This document shows, in pieces, positions 49,635 to 57,796 of a DNA stretch of 64,000 nucleotides; the stretch's first letter is position 1; every line of letters starts with the position of its first letter. A program made the translations under genes and the position numbers. The notes beneath the pieces are model-generated. The model did not search any database, was not told the DNA's origin, and saw only the letters and a list, made by a program, of their open reading frames with translations. Where the stretch lies: the NCBI GenBank assembly GCA_963815285.1, contig CAWFGB010000009.1, positions 349,747-413,746 on the forward strand. Direction: 5' to 3'. The stretch is from JACCSI01 sp963815285. GTDB taxonomy: Bacteria > Acidobacteriota > Vicinamibacteria > Vicinamibacterales > UBA2999.

Positions 49635-50334
49635 AGATCACCAGGTGACCAGTGATGGCGCACACCACCATCATCGTCGGAAGCCAGACGTAGGGCGGGT
49701 ACGCTACCCAGGTGTTCAAACGCTCGGCACCAAATGCAGCCACCTGCGGAGTGGACAAAATGGCGATGGTGAGGATGTTGATCAGCAGCAGGGTTCCCAT
49801 TACGTTCCAGACGATGGCGACCATCCTGGCGTGACGGAACCCTCGCGCCAGCAGGAAGGCCACCGGCAGGGCCGTAATGCCGGTGACGATGTCGAAGTTC
49901 CAACCGGAATAACTCATCTGCGGCGGCATCACGCCCTCGTTTGCGGCTCGATGCATGAGCCACTCGAGCGGAAGGCGAAATGCCTGACCCACCACGAGAA
50001 TCCACAGCGGTAACCCGTCCACAAAGCGATGTCCGAACCCCGTGAACGCAATGACGAAGCTGATCGCGAGGACGGTGAGTAGCAACAGGAATAACGGCGG
50101 AGGACGACGATCAAAGTCAGCGATGATGCCACGGTCAGCCAGCGTCCACGTAAGTGCCATCCAGACAGCGATCCCGAGCAGCGCGGCGCCTGTGAATGCC
50201 CAGGTGCGCTGATGTGGTTCGAGAAGCCCTCGACCGGCCAGGTAGACATTCAGCACCACACCAAAGGCCAGCAGAACGGTGAGCACGACAAACCCGGAGT
50301 ACAGGAACGCTGAGCCAACAGGCGCGGTCGTCAT
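49597..50334 (-). CDS. Multi-spanning membrane protein of unknown function
   Basis: A 245-residue protein with about seven hydrophobic segments (for example FLYSGFVVLTVLLAFGVVLNVYL, LFLLLLTVLAISFVIAF, MVAIVWNVMGTLLLINILTIAIL, YVWLPTMMVVCAITGHLVIF). GWNFDIVTGITALPVAFLL and YPPYVWLP are distinctive. I recognise no family and no catalytic motif. Its 3' end overlaps the ROK kinase gene by 38 bp in convergent orientation. Confidence 0.75.
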   Translation of the reverse strand: MTTAPVGSAFLYSGFVVLTVLLAFGVVLNVYLAGRGLLEPHQRTWAFTGAALLGIAVWMALTWTLADRGIIADFDRRPPPLFLLLLTVLAISFVIAFTGFGHRFVDGLPLWILVVGQAFRLPLEWLMHRAANEGVMPPQMSYSGWNFDIVTGITALPVAFLLARGFRHARMVAIVWNVMGTLLLINILTIAILSTPQVAAFGAERLNTWVAYPPYVWLPTMMVVCAITGHLVIFRKLRATARRRP

Positions 50335-50402
50335 GCCTCATCACTTTAACGCTGCTGAGTGTGGATCGAGTTCTGCAGAGTACCTGTCGCGGAGGAGAAC
50401 TA

Positions 50403-50930
50403 ATGTATCGAACGGGACTACTGCTAGGAATCATCTTCTCTGTCGCGCTGGGATCGGCCTGTTCGCGTACGGCTGACGAACCCGAGGCCTCCGCACGCGA
50501 CAGCGCAACCGGTGCGGCAGTCGACTCGGCAACGGGCGACCAAGTCACCGTCAAGGGCTGCCTGACTGCGGCCCCCGATCGCGAGGCATTCGTGGTCACC
50601 GCGGATCGCGACGCGTTGACCTCGGATGCCATCTACGCGGGCTCGGGAGGTACCCCTACGTTTACGTACGAGCTGATGGGCAACACCGGAGATCTCGCGT
50701 CACACGTCGGACGTCAGGTGGAGGTCATTGGACGCCTCGACAACGACCGCAAGGATGACGTGGATGTCGATGACAAGGCGAAGACCAAACTGCCACAAGT
50801 GCAGTCCGGTGATCGCAAGGTCGAACCGACCATCAGGACCGACACCGAGGTCGACATCAACGTGCGCCGATTAGAGGTCGCCAAGGTGACCCCGACCGGG
50901 CAGGCCTGTCAGCAGGCTCAAGGTCGATAG
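50403..50930 (+). CDS. Lipoprotein with OB-like domain
   Basis: A 175-residue lipoprotein. The signal peptide MYRTGLLLGIIFSVALGSAC has the lipobox LGSA-C, with no Asp at +2, so outer-membrane sorting is expected. GGAGGAG at 50391-50397 precedes the ATG. After a low-complexity linker comes a beta-rich domain: VTVKGCLTAAPDREAFVVTA, YELMGNTGDLASHVGRQVEVIGRLD, then an acidic stretch and EVDINVRRLEVAKVTPTG. This reads like a small OB fold. The function is unknown. A hairpin follows the stop. Confidence 0.8.
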   Translation: MYRTGLLLGIIFSVALGSACSRTADEPEASARDSATGAAVDSATGDQVTVKGCLTAAPDREAFVVTADRDALTSDAIYAGSGGTPTFTYELMGNTGDLASHVGRQVEVIGRLDNDRKDDVDVDDKAKTKLPQVQSGDRKVEPTIRTDTEVDINVRRLEVAKVTPTGQACQQAQGR

Positions 50931-50959
50931 GGCCTTCTTCGTCTCGAGCCGTGGCCTTT

Positions 50960-50983
50960 GGGGTGATGGCTGTTCATCACCCC
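50960..50983 (+). terminator. Hairpin after the lipoprotein gene
   Basis: GGGGTGATG-GCTGTT-CATCACCCC is a perfect 9-bp stem located 30 bases after the lipoprotein stop. No T run follows. Confidence 0.6.
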
Positions 50984-51010
50984 AGGTCATACGCTTTGCA
51001 CCGGCCGCGC

Positions 51011-51039
51011 TTGGCCTTGCTCGCCAGGGACCCTATACT
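51011..51039 (+). promoter_or_regulatory. Sigma-70-type promoter for the L,D-transpeptidase gene
   Basis: TTGGCC (51011-51016) and TATACT (51034-51039) are separated by 17 bp and lie 57 bases before ATG 51097. The -10 box matches consensus at five of six positions. Confidence 0.5.
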
Positions 51040-51096
51040 GGTAGAGAGTCGTCGTGCGGGGGACCGTGCGAATCCCTGAAAACCTGAGATCAACGC

Positions 51097-51861
51097 ATGA
51101 CTATGCAACGCGCTGCTGGTGTCTTCACCGCACGGACGAGTTCCTGCTTGCTCGCACTCGCTGCCGGTTTCCTCGGCTCGGGATTCACGTTGGCGGGCCA
51201 TTCCGTTGCACCCTCCACTGCGCACGCGGTTGCAGCAGCGCCTGCTGAAAACGCGCGCACCGCCCTCAGCGTTGAGGCGTGGGCCGCATCCGAGGTCGGC
51301 AGCATCGATTCCAACGTCCTGCGACTGGCGCTGGGTGCATCGCAGTGCGCAATCGCCTCCGGTGCGGTGAAGGATCCGGAGACGCTCACGATCATCGATT
51401 ACTCGAAACCTTCGGTGGATTCGCGCTTGTGGGTGCTCGACCTGCGGACCCGTGCACTGCTCTACGAGGAACTTGTTTCTCACGGCCAGGGAAGCGGAGG
51501 GAATCTTGCGACCAGATTCTCGAACAGTCCTGACTCTCATCAAACGAGCATTGGACTGTTTGTGACCGATCAACCGTACGTCGGACGCAACGGATATTCC
51601 CTTCGCCTCGACGGGTTGGATAACGGTTTCAACGATCGCGCGCGGGAACGTGCGATCGTGATGCACGGAGCCCCATACGTGAACGCCAGCATCTCCAAGA
51701 GCCTCGGTCGTCTCGGCCGTAGTCATGGCTGCCCAGCCGTGCGTGACGACGTGGCGCGAGAGCTCATCGACCGGGTCAAGGGCGGCAGCCTCATCTTTGC
51801 CTACTATCCTGATGCTGAATGGTTAAGTAGTTCGAAGTTTCTCGGCAATTGCGACAACTGA
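51097..51861 (+). CDS. Secreted L,D-transpeptidase catalytic domain protein
   Basis: A 254-residue exported protein: a signal peptide (to about residue 48) and then a murein L,D-transpeptidase catalytic domain of the YkuD-related type (PF13645-like). Residues are LTIIDYSKPSVDSRLWVLDLRTRALLYEELVSHG, SNSPDSHQTSIGLFVT, IVMHGAPYVN (catalytic His) and GRSHGCPAVRDDVARELID with the nucleophilic cysteine. It is expected to crosslink or modify peptidoglycan in the periplasm. It stands alone behind its own promoter. ATG 51103 is a possible second start. Confidence 0.9.
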   Translation: MTMQRAAGVFTARTSSCLLALAAGFLGSGFTLAGHSVAPSTAHAVAAAPAENARTALSVEAWAASEVGSIDSNVLRLALGASQCAIASGAVKDPETLTIIDYSKPSVDSRLWVLDLRTRALLYEELVSHGQGSGGNLATRFSNSPDSHQTSIGLFVTDQPYVGRNGYSLRLDGLDNGFNDRARERAIVMHGAPYVNASISKSLGRLGRSHGCPAVRDDVARELIDRVKGGSLIFAYYPDAEWLSSSKFLGNCDN

Positions 51862-51944
51862 TTGCAACACGTGAGTGCCGACTGGAAGCACGCTACGGCA
51901 AAAAGTTTCCTATTTCGTTCTCCAAACTAACTGGTCTGCGAAGC

Positions 51945-51981
51945 GCCGCGGGCCCCACGCACAGCGCAGGGAACCCGCGGC
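51945..51981 (+). promoter_or_regulatory. Leader hairpin before the secreted protein gene at 52009
   Basis: GCCGCGGG (51945-51952) and CCCGCGGC (51974-51981) form a perfect 8-bp stem with a 21-base loop, ending 12 bases before AGGAGG. It may be a terminator of the transpeptidase gene or a leader structure. Confidence 0.45.
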
Positions 51982-52008
51982 CTCGGCAGCACAGGAGGAC
52001 GAATTCAT

Positions 52009-52380
52009 ATGATCCGCACGAAGCTGTTCATGGCTTGTGCACTTGCGTTTGTGGTCTCGCTCGCCGGGACCTCAGCCGGTGCTCAGGAGCCGACGAATCA
52101 AATCACCTTCTTCACATTCAGTGCACCGTTCGAACTGCCAGGCGGTAAGACCCTGCCCGCCGGTAAGTACGTGTTCAAGATCGTCGACTCGCCCAGCAAC
52201 CGGCACATCGTGCACGTGATGAGGGCGCGCGGGCCGACGTCTGAGCCGACCGGCTGGCATACGAAAGCCCGTCTTGCCTGGGCGTCTCAGACGGCTGAGA
52301 CCGGTACAGCCGTCGTGACTGGCGTGTCCAGTTTGAGGCGCAGCTCACGGCGCAGCAGCAGCAGGATGATCCCGAGCTGA
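52009..52380 (+). CDS. Secreted protein, probably 3'-truncated
   Basis: It has a strong AGGAGG site, a signal peptide (MIRTKLFMACALAFVVSLAGTSAGAQ) and an N-terminal block NQITFFTFSAPFELPGGKTLPAGKYVFKIVDS that I recognise from a group of short acidobacterial exported proteins. After about residue 85 the sequence becomes Arg/Ser-rich and unnatural, because from 52287 it reads through the end of the convergent MATE gene. The native C-terminal part seems to be lost. The start is secure; whether a stable protein is made is doubtful. Confidence 0.6.
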   Translation: MIRTKLFMACALAFVVSLAGTSAGAQEPTNQITFFTFSAPFELPGGKTLPAGKYVFKIVDSPSNRHIVHVMRARGPTSEPTGWHTKARLAWASQTAETGTAVVTGVSSLRRSSRRSSSRMIPS

Positions 52381-53672
52381 ATGAGGATGGCGGCTACCGA
52401 CAGAAACCAGATCCAGCGCAGCTCGAAGCTGGGCAGCCGCGCCAGGAAGAGGGTCGGAACCGCGACCAGCGCGAGCCGGCTGAATGACGCCAACAGCGCC
52501 GGCAACGTGTTGCCGAGGGCCTGAAACATGCTCGAGGCCACGAAGATCAGCCCGGATGCGACGAAGTTCCACGAGGTGATGCGCAAGTATTCTTCGCCGA
52601 CGGCAATCACCTGAGGATCCTCGGAGAAGACGCCGACGAGCGCCGCCGGCGCGATGTTGCAGAGGATGGCGGCGACCAGCATCGCGGAGCCGGCCATCAG
52701 GCACGCGGATCGGAAGACAGCGCGCACGCGCGACGCCAAGCGGGCACCCACATTCTGGCCCGCCACCGGTGCCACTGAGAATCCCAGGGCGACAATGGGC
52801 ATGAAGAGCGCCTGCACCACGCGCATGCCGATCCCGAAACCGGCCTGGGCCGCCGAGCCGAAGGGCGCCGCGACCCGATAGACGATGAAGAGGTAGACCG
52901 CCATCAGCGCGAACTCCGCACCGGCAGGAAGTCCGATCTTGAGCATGTCTCCCCACAGCGGAAACTGCGGGCGCATGTCCTTGCCGACGAAGCGAAGGAA
53001 CGCCTCATCGGGCAAAAAATATGTGCTCAGCCACACGACGCCGACACCGACGGCGATCAGCGTCGCGACCGCGGCACCGGCGACACCCATGGCATAGCCA
53101 GTGCCCCACCCGAAGATGAGAAACGGCGCCAGCACCAGGTTGATGATGACCGTCGCCGTTTGCACAATCATCCCGGGCTTGAAGTTACCGATGCCACGCA
53201 GCGCCGCGGCCATAGCCACAATGGCAAACTGCAGCGCCATCGCCGGGATGAACCAGAGCAAGTAATCGGCGGCCATCCCGGCGGTTGCCGCATCCGCACT
53301 CAGCCCGTTGGCATACCAGGTCCGCAAGGTCATCGCAATCACCAGGAAGAGCCCGCCGACGACTATGGATAGCGCTTGCGACTGATTGAAGATCAGCAAC
53401 GCGCGGGCCTGATTGCGTTGACCTGCCGCGTGCGACACCAGTGTCGTCGCCCCCACGCCGAGCATCTGCGAGACGGCCAGGACGATGAACTGGAGGTTGC
53501 CGGCGACGCCGACGGCGGCGATCGCCTCTTTGCCAAGTCGCGCGACCCAATACAGGTCCACGAGGAAGTACAACGTCTGGAACACCATCGTGACCAGCAT
53601 GAAGCTGGCCGTCTTCACGAGGTGACGCGATACTGAACCCTGGGTCAGATCCTGCATCGCGCCATTATTCAC
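52287..53672 (-). CDS. MATE family efflux transporter
   Basis: The 461-residue protein has twelve helices in two homologous halves: FQTLYFLVDLYWVARLGKEAIAAVGVAGNL at the N-terminus and IGMRVVQALFMPIVALGFSVAPVAGQNVGARL in the second half, both standard MATE segments. These pumps expel cationic drugs or metabolites in exchange for Na+ or H+. ATG 53672 and ATG 53657 (MQDLTQGSV) are both possible. The 3' end overlaps the truncated secreted-protein frame. Confidence 0.93.
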   Translation of the reverse strand: MNNGAMQDLTQGSVSRHLVKTASFMLVTMVFQTLYFLVDLYWVARLGKEAIAAVGVAGNLQFIVLAVSQMLGVGATTLVSHAAGQRNQARALLIFNQSQALSIVVGGLFLVIAMTLRTWYANGLSADAATAGMAADYLLWFIPAMALQFAIVAMAAALRGIGNFKPGMIVQTATVIINLVLAPFLIFGWGTGYAMGVAGAAVATLIAVGVGVVWLSTYFLPDEAFLRFVGKDMRPQFPLWGDMLKIGLPAGAEFALMAVYLFIVYRVAAPFGSAAQAGFGIGMRVVQALFMPIVALGFSVAPVAGQNVGARLASRVRAVFRSACLMAGSAMLVAAILCNIAPAALVGVFSEDPQVIAVGEEYLRITSWNFVASGLIFVASSMFQALGNTLPALLASFSRLALVAVPTLFLARLPSFELRWIWFLSVAAILIQLGIILLLLRRELRLKLDTPVTTAVPVSAV

Positions 53673-53784
53673 CGCCGAAGGGTGCGCCCCATAGTCCCCT
53701 GCCAGCCGCCGCCGGTCACCTGAGGCCGTGACTCGTCACTCCGGCCTTGACGGCCATGGCCGGGCGGGCCAACTGTAACGTGCC

Positions 53785-54387
53785 ATGCAAGCCATGACTC
53801 GTTGCCTCGCCGGGTTCGCTATCGTCCTGACCATGCTGGTCTCTCCCGTCGGGGCGGCGCCGCCGCTGACGGCCGGCGAACGGCAACGCGTGCTCGCGCA
53901 CTTTGAGATGACCGAGGCATGGCTCCTCAGCGAGCTTGACGGCCTTTCCGACGCGCAACTGACGTTCCGGATGACGCCCGACAGCTGGAGCATCAAAGAC
54001 GTCGTCGAGCATTTGGCAATTGCGGAACCGCAGTACTGGCAGCAGCTTCAGGACTCGCTGGAGCAGCCGCTCGGGTTCAAGGGCGAAACGACCGACGCCA
54101 CGATCCTGTGGTACGGCATTGACCGCACGAACCGTCAGACGACAGGGGAGGCGCGGGTGCCAAAGGGCCAGTTTCCGTCGGCCCGTGAAGCACTCGCCGC
54201 CGTGCGCAAGCTACGCGCGACGATGACACAGTTTGCTAGAGACACGCAGGAGGATCTGCGCGGCCGCGAGTTGAAGGGCGGCGAGATGGACGTGTATCAG
54301 TGGCTGCTCATGATCTCGACGCATTCCCAGCGTCACCTTCTGCAAATGCGCGAAATCAAAGCGCACTCGTCGTACCCGCGGGGGTAA
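53785..54387 (+). CDS. Exported DinB-fold protein
   Basis: A 200-residue protein with a signal peptide (MTRCLAGFAIVLTMLVSPVGAA) and a DinB-like four-helix bundle. The metal-binding histidines are in SIKDVVEHLAIAEPQYW and in STHSQRHLLQMREIK. Export of a DinB protein suggests a periplasmic role different from bacillithiol-type transferases. The activity is unknown. The gene is divergent from the MATE gene and runs into the recQ remnant. Confidence 0.8.
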   Translation: MQAMTRCLAGFAIVLTMLVSPVGAAPPLTAGERQRVLAHFEMTEAWLLSELDGLSDAQLTFRMTPDSWSIKDVVEHLAIAEPQYWQQLQDSLEQPLGFKGETTDATILWYGIDRTNRQTTGEARVPKGQFPSAREALAAVRKLRATMTQFARDTQEDLRGRELKGGEMDVYQWLLMISTHSQRHLLQMREIKAHSSYPRG

Positions 54388-54437
54388 CTGTCACATCGGC
54401 GGCCGCCTTGCGGCAGTTTGTCGCAGTGGCCGCAAGG

Positions 54438-55346
54438 CTATCCCGGCAGCTCACCGCCGAAGTAGTCCATCAGGTTCTTCCAGCGGCACAGGGCGGTCTG
54501 GGCCTAGACGATCATCCGCTCGAGCTTGTCCCGATTGCGGTCGCTGCGGGCGCCCCCCTCGATAAGCGAGAACACAAGCTGACGATGCTGCCGGATGATC
54601 CCGATTCGTTGAGCAGGGACAAAATGACGCGGGTTTTGCTGGCTACGCCGCACGCTTCGGCTTGAATGACAGCGAGCGTCGCCGGATGGCTGGGCCCGGC
54701 CAGACGCGCGAGGGTGGCGTAGACGGTGGCGATGTCGTTGAAGCGGGGATAACAGCCCGCCATGAAAAAGATGTGGGTGCGTTGGTCTGCGCGCTGGTAT
54801 AACAGCACCCAACGCGCCGGTGCGTCCGGCGCGGCCTGACTCCTCGTAATTGGCGTCGAGTGACCCAGGCATCGCGTGGTGGATGACGAAGCGAATATCG
54901 GCCTTGTCGATGCCCATGCCGAAGGCGGCTTGATGATGCGGGTGTAAACGATGCCCGTCCCTTCGGTCTCGCGGAGAATGTCCACGAGCAGCCGTTTGCG
55001 ATCGGAATCGTCTTGAACGGCCTCGGGTTCGTAGCGAAGGTTCTTCCGGTAGAAACCGGTGTTGACGACGGCGACATCCTCCAGCTGCAGTTGTCTCACG
55101 ATGTCTTCGGCCACTTCCGGCGAGGCGGTGGCGATGAGCGCGAGCACGGGGGCGGCGAAGGTGGTCGATCGCCAGCGTCATGCCTGCGGTGCATTGCGGG
55201 CAATTGGTAACACAGTGACTTGCCGGCTCCAGTTGGCATGATCGCCAGGGCGTGCCGTCCGGTCATAATTAGGAGATCACGGCTTGTCCGGGCCGGAATC
55301 CTTCGAGATTGAACACTTTCCGCAAGGTGCGCTTCAGCGGTCTCAT
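54438..55346 (-). pseudogene. recQ: Decayed recQ-type DNA helicase
   Basis: Pieces of a RecQ helicase are scattered in three frames. From the start at 55346: LRKVFNLEGFRPGQ and then a stop; MPTGAGKSLCYQLPAM (Walker A) in the next frame; a large deletion that removes motifs Ia-III; TGFYRKNLRYEPE and GIVYTR; another deletion; AFGMGIDKADIRFVIHHAMPGSLDANYEESGRAGRTG (motifs V-VI); and the C-terminal AQTALCRWKNLMDYFGGELPG after an internal TAG. With two deletions, several frameshifts and stops this is a true pseudogene, not a sequencing artefact. It fills the 1-kb space before the sigma factor gene. Confidence 0.88.
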
Positions 55347-55448
55347 CGCAGGGGACCCGCTGACCGGCTTTGGGGACGGCATCTGCTGAAAATTAAGCAG
55401 GTTACGTGCCCGCGTCAGAGGCAACACCCTTGCATCTTCGGGGCGTGA

Positions 55449-56957
55449 ATGGCATCCAAGAAGAAGAACCCCCTTATCAACTGGGAAGAACCTGAGCGAA
55501 ACATGCATGTGCTGGATTGGCGCGCGCGCGCCGAGAATTACGGGCTGAATCCGCTGGAGCGCCATCGCAAGACCGGCAGCACGGTCGTCGAGCCCGCCGA
55601 GCAACTGCTCGAAGAGGAAGAGCCCGAGGCCTTCGAGGAACAGGAAATCCCTCACCGCTTCGATGAAGGCGAAGCTGAGCCGGAGGTTGTGGAGGATATC
55701 CGCCCCGTCGCCGAGGACGGCGACCTGGTCCGCGTCTACCTCAAGCACATCGGCAAGCGGCCGCTGCTCAAGGCCAAAGACGAGCAGGAAATCGGCTTGC
55801 GCATTGAAAAGGCACGCGGCGAGCTGCTGGCCACGCTCGGCAGCATCCCGGTCGCCCGGCAGTCCCTCCTCGATCTGGCCGCCAAGGTGAAGGGCGGCGA
55901 AGCCCCCGCCGCGGAGCTGATCCTCCTTCCGGATGGTGGTGAGCTCAAGAAGGACAACGTCGAGCCGGTGCTGAAGGCGATGGCGCGGGTCCAGCGGCTC
56001 AGCACCCGTGGCGCTGACGATGCAGATGCCAAGATTGGCGTCACACTACGCGACCAGCCGATTCGTCCGTCGCTGGTCGATGAGATCGTCTCCGAGCTGC
56101 GACGGATCGACGAGGAATGCGCCGCGCTCAAGGGCAAACCGCAGGGCACCGAACGCAATATCGCCCGCCGCGCGCTCGAGGCCCGTGCCGGCATGACGAT
56201 GCGCGCCTTCCAGGCCCGCTACGCCGAAGTGCGCGAGCGCGAAGAGGGGATGCGGGAGGCAAAGCGCCAACTGCTCGAATCGAACCTCCGGCTCGTCGTC
56301 TCGATTGCCAAGCGGCACGCTAACCGCGGCCTCTCGATGCTGGACCTGATCCAGGAAGGCAACATCGGCCTGATGAAGGCCGTGGATCGCTTCCAGTTCC
56401 GGCGCGGGTTCAAGTTCTCGACCTACGCGACGTGGTGGATTCGACAGTCGATTTCACGTGCGGTCGCTGACTACGGGCGTACCATCCGGCTGCCTGTGCA
56501 CGTCATCGAATCGCTCAATCGCCTGCAGCGCGAACGCCGTACGCTGGCCGCGGATCTCGGGCGCGAGCCGACGCCGATGGAGTTGGCCAAGCGGATGGGC
56601 GTGAAAGTGGCCAAGGTCGAATTGCTGCTCGACGCCGCGCGCCATCCGGCATCGCTCGATCAGCCGATTGGCGAGGGCGAAGAAACCGAGCTCGGTCACC
56701 TTGTCCGCGATACCGCGGCGCGGTCACCGGAGGAAGCCGCCATGCAGGGCGAGTTGGCCAGTGAGGTCGAACGAGCCATGGCGCCTCTCAACGATCGGGA
56801 GCGCGAAGTGATGCGTCTCAGATTCGGTCTCGGCACCGAGCGCGAGCACACGCTCGAAGAAATCGGGCGGCGCCTGTCGATTACGCGGGAACGCGTGCGT
56901 CAACTCGAGGCGCAGGCGCTCAAGAAGATGCGCGCAGCGCGTGGGGCCGCGGCCTAG
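55449..56957 (+). CDS. rpoD: RNA polymerase sigma-70 factor, RpoD-like
   Basis: A 502-residue primary-type sigma factor. The N-terminal 95 residues are acidic, in place of a full region 1.1. Region 1.2 is DLVRVYLKHIGKRPLLKAKDEQEIGL. A non-conserved segment of about 160 residues follows, then region 2 (ANRGLSMLDLIQEGNIGLMKAVDRFQ, FSTYATWWIRQSISRAV), region 3 and region 4 with the helix-turn-helix EHTLEEIGRRLSITRERVRQLEAQALKKMR. It recognises -10 and -35 boxes. It is shorter than typical primary sigmas at the N-terminus, so it could also be a group 2 factor. Confidence 0.9.
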   Translation: MASKKKNPLINWEEPERNMHVLDWRARAENYGLNPLERHRKTGSTVVEPAEQLLEEEEPEAFEEQEIPHRFDEGEAEPEVVEDIRPVAEDGDLVRVYLKHIGKRPLLKAKDEQEIGLRIEKARGELLATLGSIPVARQSLLDLAAKVKGGEAPAAELILLPDGGELKKDNVEPVLKAMARVQRLSTRGADDADAKIGVTLRDQPIRPSLVDEIVSELRRIDEECAALKGKPQGTERNIARRALEARAGMTMRAFQARYAEVREREEGMREAKRQLLESNLRLVVSIAKRHANRGLSMLDLIQEGNIGLMKAVDRFQFRRGFKFSTYATWWIRQSISRAVADYGRTIRLPVHVIESLNRLQRERRTLAADLGREPTPMELAKRMGVKVAKVELLLDAARHPASLDQPIGEGEETELGHLVRDTAARSPEEAAMQGELASEVERAMAPLNDREREVMRLRFGLGTEREHTLEEIGRRLSITRERVRQLEAQALKKMRAARGAAA

Positions 56958-57001
56958 CCGCCCGGTCCTGCCCGCCTTCAGCCCGACCCGCCCGTCCAGC
57001 C

Positions 57002-57511
57002 TTACCCGCTCTCAGTCCGCGCCTCCCTGTAGAACGTAATCAAATCCATGCTCTTGGCCGGTTTCGCACCTGCCTGCCGCAGCATGGTCGTCACCTGCCC
57101 GCGGTGATACGAGGCGTGGTTCACCAGGTGCTGCACCATCTGCCAAACGGGCGATGCCGTCTCTACGCCGCTGAACATTCGATAGGCGATGACGCGTGTC
57201 ACGTCGGCGTCGGACATCGGCCTAACGAACTCCCTGACCTTCTGCTCGGTCTCCTGCCACGCGATACTCAATGACTCGACGTCCCAGAATTGATCGAGGG
57301 CGGGGAAGCCAGCGGGTGAGTGGCCTTGCCAACGCGAATACCACGCCCATTCGGCGAGGTAGGTGTGCGCGAGCGTGTCGCGAATCGACGAGAAGCTGCT
57401 TTCGCGCGGTGCGGTGAAGACGCTGGTGTCAAGCAGCCTGACGGCGTCGAGCACTCGATCGCGCGCCCAGTAGTGATACTCGAGCAGTTGGCGAATGTCG
57501 TTCGCGGTCAT
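57002..57511 (-). CDS. DinB-fold protein
   Basis: A 169-residue DinB protein: MTANDIRQLLEYHYWARDRVLDAV at the N-terminus, SSIRDTLAHTYLAEWAWYSRWQG with the first histidine, and QHLVNHASYHRGQVTTMLRQ with the other two. This is the classical cytoplasmic DinB arrangement. The substrate is unknown. It converges with the sigma factor gene. Confidence 0.9.
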   Translation of the reverse strand: MTANDIRQLLEYHYWARDRVLDAVRLLDTSVFTAPRESSFSSIRDTLAHTYLAEWAWYSRWQGHSPAGFPALDQFWDVESLSIAWQETEQKVREFVRPMSDADVTRVIAYRMFSGVETASPVWQMVQHLVNHASYHRGQVTTMLRQAGAKPAKSMDLITFYREARTESG

Positions 57512-57720
57512 CGCAGCGAATATGTCATGCCCTGACGTATGGCGCCTTGGGTAACCTGGGCCGCGGCCGAAGCTGCAGAAACGAGCCAGAGATCAGCAGG
57601 AGCGGAAATCGTTGGCGAACTGTGCGCATCTCTGGCCGATTCTGTCACGGTTCACGGTCCGTGTCGGGCCTGCCCGAGCCCAGGCGCCATCTCAGGAGAC
57701 AGCCGAGGACAATATCCGAC

Positions 57721-57776
57721 TTGACAGGTCGGCGTTCAGTCTTTAGTCTGAAAGGCGAAGTTGATACTCAGTCTCA
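57721..57776 (+). promoter_or_regulatory. Promoter and probable Fur box of the ferric iron importer
   Basis: TTGACA (57721-57726) and TAGTCT (57744-57749) are 17 bp apart. TGATACT-C-AGTCTCA (57762-57776) is a 7-1-7 inverted repeat with six of seven pairs, the Fur-box layout, 20 bases before ATG 57797. A second imperfect palindrome, TTCAGTCTTTAGTCTGAA (57735-57752), overlaps the -10 box. Both support iron-dependent repression. The rest of the 57512-57720 gap shows nothing recognisable. Confidence 0.6.
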
Positions 57777-57796
57777 TTTTCCCGACCCGGTCCGCG

